Below are positions 1-5,237 of a DNA stretch of 5,795 bases, in pieces; within the stretch, counting starts at the first letter, position 1; each line of letters begins with the position of its first letter. Below the pieces are notes generated by a model, which did no database searches, was not told where the DNA came from, and saw only the letters and a list, made by a program, of their open reading frames with translations. The position numbers and the translations under genes were made by a program. Location of the stretch: the NCBI GenBank assembly GCA_021801945.1, contig JAKABE010000236.1:1-5795 (forward strand), in the 5' to 3' direction. Source of the stretch: Acidobacteriota bacterium. GTDB lineage: Bacteria; Acidobacteriota; Terriglobia; Terriglobales; Acidobacteriaceae.

Positions 1-511
1 TGAATTCAACGCCCGTCGAAATCCAATCGGATAGCTTGAATTGGCTGATTTCATCATCTCCGGGCTGACTGCTGATTGATGATTGGGCAAGCAACACCGA
101 TACCTTGATCTTTCCCTGAATGCCGTAACCTTCCAACAGGCTTGCCAATGCCTTATCGGCTGCATCCATGTATTCCGTGGGAAGTGTGCCCTGTGTGCCA
201 TGGATATTGAACGCACCCATCACCATCTGATTCATGATCTTCCGGTTCTTCTTGGCTCCCAAGGGTTCGATTCGCACCAGGAGGGTAGCTCTGTTCACCA
301 CTGCTTGAGGATTGGCCGTGTATTTGATGACCGGAATGGTAATGCCCGAGGGGTTGGGTTTGGTTCCCTGTGTGTCAAATGCGAGGTGGTAGGGCGGTCC
401 CTGCCATGTGGGCTTCACGGGAATGGTGTACTGATTCTGGCTCTTGCATCCCACCAAAAGTGCCAATCCCCCAATCACCAGCCCGGATGCTAGCACGCTG
501 CCCTTTTTCAC
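1..511 (-). CDS. Putative lipoprotein of unknown family, 5' part only (C-terminus beyond the window)
   Basis: Reading starts at a GTG codon (511-509) and stays open for 170 codons to the left edge, with no stop, so the gene is partial. A near-perfect Shine-Dalgarno, AAGGAGG, lies 5 nt upstream and fixes this start. Residues 1-22 form a textbook lipoprotein signal: two lysines after the start, a hydrophobic stretch, then the lipobox L19-V20-G21 before C22. The mature protein should therefore be lipid-anchored at the cell envelope; the residue after the Cys is Lys, not Asp, so outer-membrane sorting is plausible but not shown. The mature part is soluble-looking: a Pro/Gly-rich N-terminus (residues 30-60), a beta-like segment around residues 72-82 (VNRATLLVRIEP), and a mixed region ending in an acidic stretch GDDE (151-154). 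I do not recognise the family and assign no function. It looks monocistronic, with its own promoter candidate. The GC content looks lower than in the genes to the right. Confidence 0.75.
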   Translation of the reverse strand, partial: MKKGSVLASGLVIGGLALLVGCKSQNQYTIPVKPTWQGPPYHLAFDTQGTKPNPSGITIPVIKYTANPQAVVNRATLLVRIEPLGAKKNRKIMNQMVMGAFNIHGTQGTLPTEYMDAADKALASLLEGYGIQGKIKVSVLLAQSSISSQPGDDEISQFKLSDWISTGVEF

Positions 512-516
512 GTCTT

Positions 517-523
517 CCTCCTT
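517..523 (-). promoter_or_regulatory. Strong Shine-Dalgarno for the GTG-started lipoprotein gene
   Basis: On the minus strand the bases read AAGGAGG, followed by a 5-nt spacer AAGAC and then GTG. This is the strongest ribosome binding site in the window and is what decides the non-ATG start of the lipoprotein gene. Confidence 0.8.
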
Positions 524-546
524 ATCGCTCGGAAAATCAACGCGCT

Positions 547-575
547 AGAATACCACTCGAGCGGCGTACAGGAAA
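547..575 (-). promoter_or_regulatory. Candidate promoter of the lipoprotein gene
   Basis: On the minus strand a -10-like hexamer TATTCT (552-547) sits 17 nt downstream of a weak -35-like TTTCCT (575-570). Transcription would begin near 540, giving a leader of about 30 nt that contains the AAGGAGG site. The spacing is ideal, but the -35 matches consensus at only 3 of 6 positions, so this is a position-supported guess. Confidence 0.3.
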
Positions 576-705
576 AATTATCGTGGGATGTTCCCGGCTT
601 TACGAGGGAAGCAGGTAGGCGTCCAAGCGCATTCCGCCGCGGGGAAGTATGTCGAAAGACGGACAAGCAGCAGACCCACTATCTGGTAGTGCATATCTCT
701 GAGAG

Positions 706-1209
706 TTACTTTGCCACCACATCGAGCGGCACGGTGACTGTTTTAGGCGGCAAGCATTGGTTCATGTTGCAGGCCTGGTAGCGGAGCTTGCCCTCAAGCA
801 TGTGGTCGCCGCGGGTGGCCAGAACGTGTGCGTGAATGACGAAATCGCCGGAATAGACGCTGAGCCTTGTTTTGGGGTCGACGGGCAGGGTCAACTCCGA
901 ACCGGCCGGATAGCTAAGATCGCTGAGGCGTATGCCGGTGCTTGGAGGAAGCGAGAATACCGTTGGGATGAGGAAGCCGCCGCTGGGGGTATGGGAGTTG
1001 ATGTGCAGGCCCGGTAGGACGCGGAAGTGCAGAGCCACGGGCGTGATCTGGCCGGCGGTCACGTTCAATTGTTCGGGGTAAAGGAATTCGACGGAGTCGT
1101 CCTTGAGTGCGGAAGCACTCAACCCATAGTCTTGCGCGCCCGTGCCCCCAGCGGTGAACGCAAATACCACCGCCAGCACCAGATGAATCCGCCATTTTGC
1201 AGGAATCAT
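706..1209 (-). CDS. Secreted stand-alone DsbD-alpha-like (DsbD N-terminal domain) protein
   Basis: This is a 167-residue exported protein resembling the N-terminal periplasmic alpha domain of the disulfide reductase DsbD, which takes electrons from the membrane domain and hands them to substrate proteins. Residues 1-25 look like a Sec signal peptide: K5 and R7, a hydrophobic core at 8-20, and a TGA cleavage site before Q26. The mature chain has an LHINSHTP stretch (68-75) and ends in the hallmark YQACNMNQCLPPKT, with C147 and C152 as the likely redox pair four residues apart, then a terminal beta strand. At about 140 mature residues it is just one alpha domain; the membrane beta and thioredoxin gamma domains of full DsbD are absent. 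The ATG at 1209 is preferred over an in-frame TTG at 1248 because a G-rich ribosome binding site precedes the ATG and the signal peptide begins there. It follows the TlpA-like gene by 49 bp on the same strand, so the two are probably one operon. Fold assignment is confident; the physiological partner is inferred. Confidence 0.8.
   Translation of the reverse strand: MIPAKWRIHLVLAVVFAFTAGGTGAQDYGLSASALKDDSVEFLYPEQLNVTAGQITPVALHFRVLPGLHINSHTPSGGFLIPTVFSLPPSTGIRLSDLSYPAGSELTLPVDPKTRLSVYSGDFVIHAHVLATRGDHMLEGKLRYQACNMNQCLPPKTVTVPLDVVAK
1103..1122 (-). repeat. Perfect 8-bp inverted repeat with a 4-nt loop inside the DsbD-alpha-like gene
   Basis: TTGAGTGC (1103-1110) and GCACTCAA (1115-1122) are exact reverse complements separated by GGAA. 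In the mRNA (minus strand) this gives an 8-bp stem with a UUCC loop at codons 30-36, just after the predicted signal peptide cleavage site. No T tract follows, so it is not an intrinsic terminator. It could be an mRNA structure, a palindromic protein-binding site, or chance. Confidence 0.6.
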
Positions 1210-1215
1210 ATTCAA

Positions 1216-1225
1216 TCCCCCCCTC
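1216..1225 (-). promoter_or_regulatory. G-rich ribosome binding site deciding the DsbD-alpha-like start
   Basis: The minus strand reads GAGGGGGGGA followed by six bases (TTGAAT) and ATG. The GAGG/GGGGG portion can pair with the 3' end of 16S rRNA, partly through G-U pairs. No such motif precedes the in-frame TTG at 1248. The site contains a run of seven G residues (1217-1223 on the plus strand as C). Confidence 0.55.
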
Positions 1226-1258
1226 AATCTTTGCCTCCGTTCCCGCAAGGCGGAAGTG

Positions 1259-1912
1259 TCAGTCGGCCAGGGCTTTGCGGATGTTGGCAGCCATGTCGCT
1301 CTCCGAGGTCAACCCCATCTGTGCTGCCACCACGATCCCCTTCCGATTGACGTAGAAGGAAGTGGGCAGGTCCTCCACACCGCCGTAGGGCTGAGCAATG
1401 CCGTCGCCGCCCAGCAGCACCGGGTACGGAATGCCTTCCTGATGGACGAATTTTGCAATGGCTTGTTTATCCTGGTTCCACTCCGCGGTATCTTTTGGCG
1501 TGGCGTCATCGCCCTGGGACGAGACGCCCAGCACTTCAAAACCCTGCTTTGCGTACTGGTTGCGCAACTCGATCAACCATGGGGTTTCGAGCTTGCAGGG
1601 CGTGCACCAAGTGGCCCAAAAGTTGATGAGCACGGCCTTTCCCCGGTAGCTCGAGAGCGAAACCTCTTTGCCCTTCAGGTCTTCGAGCGTGAAGTTGGGC
1701 GCGGGTTTGCCTTTCAACGGGGTGACGAATTGCAGGGCGGTGCCGGCCGCGTTCGGCACAAGCACGCTCTGGGCAACCACCTGCGCCGCTCGGCGTTCCG
1801 ACTCCTGTCGGCGGTACTCCCAGTTGATCCAGCCCGCCCAGGCAAAGATGGCCAGCAGAAAAAGAGTAGCGGAAAGTACGAGGGTGTTCCGCTTGATGGG
1901 GAATAAACTCAT
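1259..1912 (-). CDS. Membrane-anchored TlpA/ResA-like thiol-disulfide oxidoreductase
   Basis: This 217-residue protein has a short basic N-terminus (K7, R8), one transmembrane segment at about residues 10-29, a charged linker, and a thioredoxin-like domain from about 66 to the end. The domain opens with KPAPNFTLEDLKGKEVSL, typical of AhpC/TSA-Redoxin proteins, and carries the redox motif W102-C103-T104-P105-C106 followed by KLETP, as in TlpA and ResA. The cis-proline is P183 in LPTSFYV, and VNRKG (188-192) is the usual beta-hairpin after it. With positive residues before the single helix, the catalytic domain should face the periplasm, where such proteins reduce disulfides in apocytochrome c, copper chaperones or other thioredoxin-fold proteins. 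The ATG at 1912 is chosen over an in-frame TTG at 1987 because the extra 25 residues are polar and do not resemble the family. No Shine-Dalgarno precedes this ATG, yet a TACAAT box lies 6 nt upstream. It is the first gene of an operon with the DsbD-alpha-like gene. Exact substrate is unknown, so no gene name is given. Confidence 0.88.
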   Translation of the reverse strand: MSLFPIKRNTLVLSATLFLLAIFAWAGWINWEYRRQESERRAAQVVAQSVLVPNAAGTALQFVTPLKGKPAPNFTLEDLKGKEVSLSSYRGKAVLINFWATWCTPCKLETPWLIELRNQYAKQGFEVLGVSSQGDDATPKDTAEWNQDKQAIAKFVHQEGIPYPVLLGGDGIAQPYGGVEDLPTSFYVNRKGIVVAAQMGLTSESDMAANIRKALAD

Positions 1913-1918
1913 GTTGTT

Positions 1919-1924
1919 ATTGTA
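1919..1924 (-). promoter_or_regulatory. Candidate -10 box of the redox operon, placed for a leaderless mRNA
   Basis: The minus strand reads TACAAT, a 5-of-6 match to the sigma-70 -10 consensus, then AACAAC, then the ATG of the TlpA-like gene. A start site 6-7 nt after the box would fall on or beside the A of ATG. This fits the lack of any Shine-Dalgarno. No good -35 hexamer is visible at 16-18 nt, so the box rests on one element only. Confidence 0.4.
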
Positions 1925-2054
1925 CGAGCAGGAATCGTCCGAGGGCTGAGGCCGGCGTTCGGCAATCCGGGCAGAATGGGCAGCCAAACCGCGTTCCAGC
2001 CAGCAAGCGGAATTGTCTGCTTGATGGTTGGTGGGGGGGCTCCTTTCGGATCTC

Positions 2055-2084
2055 TATTCTCTGCTCGCTGACTTTTGCTACCAT
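2055..2084 (+). promoter_or_regulatory. Candidate -10 elements of kdsD
   Basis: Two possibilities are visible. TGCTACCAT (2076-2084) fits the extended -10 pattern TGnTAnnnT and would start transcription near 2091-2094, that is at or next to the kdsD ATG. TATTCT (2055-2060), the same hexamer as the lipoprotein -10 candidate, would start near 2067 and give a leader of about 27 nt. Neither has a convincing -35. The first would make the kdsD mRNA leaderless or nearly so. Confidence 0.3.
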
Positions 2085-2093
2085 CAGAAGCCG

Positions 2094-3101
2094 ATGTGTG
2101 AGCCCAAAGTCCATAGTCGCAAATTGGATGCGTCGCAGCCCGCCGATCTGGTCCGTACTGAAGCTGCCGCGCTTGAAGCTCTGGCTGTGCGCCTGGAGGG
2201 GCCGATGGCCGCTGCCTTTTCCAGTGCGGTCGAGCTGGTACTGCGCTGTGGTGAATCGAACGGCCGTGTCGTGGTCACCGGGATGGGCAAGAGCGGCATC
2301 GTCGCGCAGAAGATTGCGGCTACACTCAGTTCCACCGGGTCGCCGGCGCTCTTCTTGCACCCCGCAGAGGCGGTGCACGGTGACGTAGGCGTGCTGATGC
2401 GCGGTGACGTGGTGATCGCTCTTTCGGCTAGCGGCGAGACTGAGGAAATCTTGCGGTTGCTGGCCACGCTCAAGCGTAAGGGCGATGCCCTTATCAGCTT
2501 CTGCTGCAATCTGCAATCAACCTTAGCCCAGGCCAGTGACGTGGCCCTCGATTGCGGCGTGGAGCGTGAGGCCTGCGGGCTGAACCTGGCCCCCACGGCG
2601 AGCACCACGACCATGCTGGCTCTGGGTGACGCGCTGGCCATTGCTGTGAGCCTACGCAAAGGCTTCCGCGCCGAGGACTTCGCCGAGTTGCACCCCGGCG
2701 GCAAACTGGGTAAGCAACTGGCCAAGGTGCGGGATCTGATGCATTCGGGCGAAGACGTGCCCGTGGTCGCTCCCGCGACGCCGATGACCGATGTGATCTA
2801 CGAGATGTCGTCAAAAAAGCTCGGCATTACGACCGTCCAGGAGGGTAGCCGACTCCGCGGCGTCATCTCGGACGGCGATCTGCGTCGTCTGCTGGAGCGC
2901 GAGGGCGGCACGGCGCTCAGCAGAACCGCTGGCGAGGCCATGAACACGAATCCGAAGACGATTGGAGCGGAGGAACTCGCCGCAAAGGCGCTGGCGATTC
3001 TGGAGGAGCGAAAGATTACGTCGCTGATCGTGGTGGACGTCGAGCGTCACGTTGAAGGCGTGGTTCACCTGCATGATCTGTGGGGCGTGGAGCTGATTTG
3101 A
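2094..3101 (+). CDS. kdsD: D-arabinose-5-phosphate isomerase (KdsD/KpsF family, SIS plus two CBS domains)
   Basis: KdsD converts D-ribulose 5-phosphate to D-arabinose 5-phosphate in the cytoplasm, the first dedicated step toward Kdo of lipopolysaccharide. The 335-residue product matches the usual length of about 325-330. The SIS sugar-isomerase domain spans roughly 40-210, with GMGKSG (63-68, K66), HPAEAVHGDVG (89-99), SASGE (111-115), EACGLNLAPTAS (159-170) and LHPGGKLG (199-206). By recalled alignment with E. coli KdsD, K66, E115, E159 and H200 match its proposed catalytic residues. Two CBS domains follow: about 211-270 (DLMHSGEDVP to SDGDLRRLLE) and 280-335 (EAMNTNPKTI to HLHDLW), often ligand-sensing in this family. 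The ATG at 2094 gives the family N-terminus; an upstream in-frame TTG (2028) would add 22 residues without family support. The ribosome binding site is weak (AGAAG, 3 nt away). It is divergent from the redox operon and followed after 138 bp by proS; kdsC and kdsA are not adjacent. Confidence 0.95.
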   Translation: MCEPKVHSRKLDASQPADLVRTEAAALEALAVRLEGPMAAAFSSAVELVLRCGESNGRVVVTGMGKSGIVAQKIAATLSSTGSPALFLHPAEAVHGDVGVLMRGDVVIALSASGETEEILRLLATLKRKGDALISFCCNLQSTLAQASDVALDCGVEREACGLNLAPTASTTTMLALGDALAIAVSLRKGFRAEDFAELHPGGKLGKQLAKVRDLMHSGEDVPVVAPATPMTDVIYEMSSKKLGITTVQEGSRLRGVISDGDLRRLLEREGGTALSRTAGEAMNTNPKTIGAEELAAKALAILEERKITSLIVVDVERHVEGVVHLHDLWGVELI

Positions 3102-3161
3102 TAGAAGCTGATCAGAGGCATACCAGGCCAGGAACCGCGCAAAACAACAATCGCAAGTATC

Positions 3162-3190
3162 CTGACATTTAGAATAGAAATCGCTGTGAT
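3162..3190 (+). promoter_or_regulatory. Candidate sigma-70 promoter of proS
   Basis: CTGACA (3162-3167, 5 of 6 to consensus) is followed after exactly 17 nt by TGTGAT (3185-3190, 4 of 6). Transcription would begin near 3197, after an in-frame GTG at 3186 but before the ATG at 3240, which supports the ATG as the start. An overlapping TAGAAT (3170-3175) is a better -10 box but lacks a -35. The kdsD-proS gap shows no terminator, so read-through from kdsD is also possible. Confidence 0.4.
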
Positions 3191-3239
3191 TCGCTCTACG
3201 TCCGTTTCCAGCGGACGGGAAAGATTGTGCTCGTCATTT

Positions 3240-5111
3240 ATGCACCGTTGGTCGAAGCTCTTTATTCCCACTCTGCGCGAGGCCCCGGCGGATGCCGAAG
3301 TGGCCAGCCACAAGTTCCTACTCCGCGCCGGCTACATCCGGCAGCTGGGAGCGGGTATTTACAACTACCTCTTCCTTGGCCAGCGCTCATTGAACAAGAT
3401 CATGGCCATCGTGCGCGAGGAGATGGACAAGATTGGGCAGGAGTTCTACCTGCCCGGTATTCTGCCGCGCGAGCCGTGGGAAGAAAGTGGACGTTGGACG
3501 GCCATGGGCGACAACATGTTCCGGCTGAAGGACCGCAAGGGCGCTGACTTGTGCCTGGGCATGACGCACGAGGAGATCATGACCACGATTGCGCGCAACG
3601 AGCTACGCAGCTACAAGCAGTTGCCGCAGATCTGGTACCAGATCCAGACCAAGTTTCGGGACGAGCCGCGGCCCAAGTCGGGTCTGCTGCGCGTGCGTCA
3701 GTTCATCATGAAGGACAGCTACTCCTTCGACATTGACAAAGCCGGCCTGGACCGCAGCTTCGACCTGCACGACCAGATCTATCGGACCATCTTTACGCGC
3801 TGCGGCCTCAAATTCGTCGCCGTCGAGGCGGACTCGGGTGCCATGGGCGGCTCGCAGTCGCAGGAGTTCATGGTCTATACGGACGCGGGCGAGGATCTGA
3901 TCGCAAGCTGCTCCAAGTGCGGCTATGCTGCGAATCTCGAAAAGGCGGTTTCGCGGCTCGTGCCGGTGACGGAGATGGAGGCGACGGGCGACGGCAAGCC
4001 GGAGTTAGTGCATACGCCGGGCTGCGCCGCGATTGTGGACGTGGCGGCGTTCTTTAAAATTTCGCCGGCTTCGGACATTAAGTGTGTGGCGTACATGGCT
4101 AAACGCGGGTACGGTCCCGGAACGACACTTCGCAGCGCCGGACTTGGCCCTACAGAGCCACTGTGGGAACCTGTCGCTGTGTTTTTGCGGGGCGATCATC
4201 AGGTGAACGAAACGAAGCTGACGAGTGCCGTGGGAGCACTCGAATTGCGTCCAATGCAGGCCGAAGAGTTGGAGAGCTATTTCCGTGGCCCCGCAGGCTA
4301 CTTGGGGCCAGTTGGCCTTAATCCGAAGGAGGTGCAGGCTCAAACGTCCTTCGGCCCTGCATTTTCCGAAAGAGGGAAGAATGAGGCTGCTGGAGAGCCT
4401 CTGGTTGTCATCGTTGATCAGGCGCTCGAAGGGCGTAAATACATGGTCGGCGGTGCCAACAAGAAGGACTACCACCTGCGTAACGTCATCCCCGGACGCG
4501 ACTTTTCCTGGACTCTCATGGCTGACATTCGCAGTGTAAATGCGGGCGAGGGCTGCCCTCAGGACGGATGCAACGGCACGCTCGTCGTGGGCAAGGCGGT
4601 CGAGGTCGGTCACATCTTCAAGCTCGGCTACAAATATTCTGAGTCGATGGGCGCGCGTGTGCTCGATCCCAACGGCAAGGAAGTGACGCCCATCATGGGT
4701 AGCTACGGGATTGGTATTGAGCGGATTTTGACGGCGGCCGTCGAGCAGGCGAACGACGCCAGCGGCTTTTGGCTGCCGGCCTCGATTGCGCCCTTCACGG
4801 TGGTGGTGACGGTGACCAATGCTGCGGATGCCACGTTGCGCGAAACGGGCGAGAAACTGGCCGCGGAGCTTGATGTGGCAGGTCTTGATGTGCTGCTGGA
4901 TGACCGGGACGAGCGCGCAGGAGTCAAATTCAAAGATGCAGATTTGGTGGGGATCCCGTACCGCATCAATGTGGGCAAGAAAGCGGCAGGCGGCCAAGTG
5001 GAGCTGGTGACTCGCGCGACGGCCACCAGCGAGGATGTAGCGCTGGATGAGGTATTGGCGCGGACGAAGGAGCGCATTGAAGAAGAAAGGCTGTTGGAAG
5101 CGAGCTGCTAA
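3240..5111 (+). CDS. proS: Prolyl-tRNA synthetase, bacterial type with inserted editing domain
   Basis: ProRS attaches proline to tRNA-Pro in the cytoplasm, an essential class II synthetase. The product has 623 residues against about 570 in E. coli. The N-terminus is family-like ([19 protein letters not shown], then [15 protein letters not shown]). The catalytic core shows GMTHEE (107-112), motif 2 ([17 protein letters not shown], 139-155) and motif 3 ([10 protein letters not shown], 487-496). The YbaK-like INS editing domain, which hydrolyses Ala-tRNA-Pro, spans about 225-410; [11 protein letters not shown] (316-326) carries K326, equivalent to the editing lysine of E. coli. The anticodon-binding domain covers about 517-623 ([22 protein letters not shown], interrupted here only by this note, lies at 552-573). 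Odd points are C224-X2-C227 and C439-X4-C444, and extra segments near 289-308 and 363-386 that explain much of the added length. Start choice: ATG 3240 fits the family; GTG 3186 and TTG 3225 are in-frame alternatives, and no clear ribosome binding site settles it. The gene ends in tandem TAA TAA stops. Confidence 0.96.
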   Translation: MHRWSKLFIPTLREAPADAEVASHKFLLRAGYIRQLGAGIYNYLFLGQRSLNKIMAIVREEMDKIGQEFYLPGILPREPWEESGRWTAMGDNMFRLKDRKGADLCLGMTHEEIMTTIARNELRSYKQLPQIWYQIQTKFRDEPRPKSGLLRVRQFIMKDSYSFDIDKAGLDRSFDLHDQIYRTIFTRCGLKFVAVEADSGAMGGSQSQEFMVYTDAGEDLIASCSKCGYAANLEKAVSRLVPVTEMEATGDGKPELVHTPGCAAIVDVAAFFKISPASDIKCVAYMAKRGYGPGTTLRSAGLGPTEPLWEPVAVFLRGDHQVNETKLTSAVGALELRPMQAEELESYFRGPAGYLGPVGLNPKEVQAQTSFGPAFSERGKNEAAGEPLVVIVDQALEGRKYMVGGANKKDYHLRNVIPGRDFSWTLMADIRSVNAGEGCPQDGCNGTLVVGKAVEVGHIFKLGYKYSESMGARVLDPNGKEVTPIMGSYGIGIERILTAAVEQANDASGFWLPASIAPFTVVVTVTNAADATLRETGEKLAAELDVAGLDVLLDDRDERAGVKFKDADLVGIPYRINVGKKAAGGQVELVTRATATSEDVALDEVLARTKERIEEERLLEASC

Positions 5112-5237
5112 TAATCAGTCTGTGATTGCGGGCTTGCAGTGTTTGATCGGCACACCTTCTGAATTAAAGATAGGCTGGATGGGGTTGCAGCCGAGTAAAC
5201 CGGCGACTGGGGGCCGGAAGCCGGGAGTTTCTTGAAG
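5112..5237 (+). other. Intergenic region between proS and the PBP gene
   Basis: This gap of 126 bp follows the tandem stop codons of proS. CCGGC (5200-5204) and GCCGG (5213-5217) can form a 5-bp hairpin with an 8-nt loop just before the PBP ribosome binding site, but no T tract follows directly. A weak promoter-like pair, TTGATC (5143-5148) and AAAGAT (5166-5171), is spaced 17 nt apart but is too poor to call. Co-transcription from proS is equally possible. Confidence 0.4.
5223..5227 (+). promoter_or_regulatory. Ribosome binding site of the PBP gene
   Basis: GGGAG lies 10 nt upstream of the ATG at 5238. It supports this start, which also begins a basic N-terminus and a membrane anchor. Confidence 0.45.

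Larger units (their letters stand above)
512..705. other. Intergenic region between the redox operon and the lipoprotein gene
   Basis: This 194-bp gap lies between the stop of the DsbD-alpha-like gene and the start of the lipoprotein gene, both on the minus strand. Its left third holds the ribosome binding site and promoter candidate described separately. The rest shows no reading frame with a plausible start. The only fold seen is a 5-bp hairpin (CACTA 677-681 with TAGTG 687-691) shortly after the upstream stop. It has no T tract on either strand, so it is not called a terminator. Confidence 0.6.
1913..2093. other. Divergent intergenic region between the TlpA-like gene and kdsD
   Basis: This 181-bp region separates the minus-strand redox operon from the plus-strand kdsD block and must hold the promoters of both. 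It contains the TACAAT box close to the left gene, -10-like boxes close to kdsD, and a run of seven G residues at 2033-2039. Open frames from TTG codons extend into it from both genes, but the encoded extensions do not resemble family N-termini. No operator palindrome stands out. Confidence 0.6.

Noticed and set aside
83..493. Open frame of 136 codons on the plus strand opposite the lipoprotein gene
   Set aside because: It lies antisense to a frame with a strong ribosome binding site and lipoprotein signal, and its product has no recognisable features.
1..511. Lipoprotein gene as the activator (LpoB-like) of the UB2H-containing PBP
   Set aside because: It is about 4.7 kb away on the opposite strand, and I see no sequence resemblance to LpoB; only the shared envelope location suggests a link.
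677..691. Hairpin CACTA-TCTGG-TAGTG as terminator of the redox operon
   Set aside because: The stem is only 5 bp, not GC-rich, and has no T tract on the minus strand.
1913..1987. N-terminal extension of 25 residues on the TlpA-like protein from a TTG start
   Set aside because: The extension is polar and Arg/Ser-rich, unlike the family's N-termini; starting at ATG 1912 puts the membrane anchor at the usual place.
1917..2516. Minus-strand open frame spanning the divergent region and the 5' part of kdsD
   Set aside because: Most of it is antisense to the conserved SIS domain, no ribosome binding site was found, and the product resembles nothing known to me.
3102..3125. Direct AGCTGAT repeats around the kdsD stop codon as a regulatory repeat
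   Set aside because: There are only two 7-base copies (one inside the coding end), with no symmetry or further copies; chance is sufficient.
4005..4997. Long minus-strand open frame of 330 codons within proS
   Set aside because: It is antisense to a well-conserved essential gene; its His- and Arg-rich product is typical of a shadow frame in GC-rich DNA.
5200..5217. Hairpin CCGGC/GCCGG as terminator of proS
   Set aside because: It has a short stem and large loop, lies almost 90 bp after the stop and next to the PBP ribosome binding site, and is not followed by a T run.
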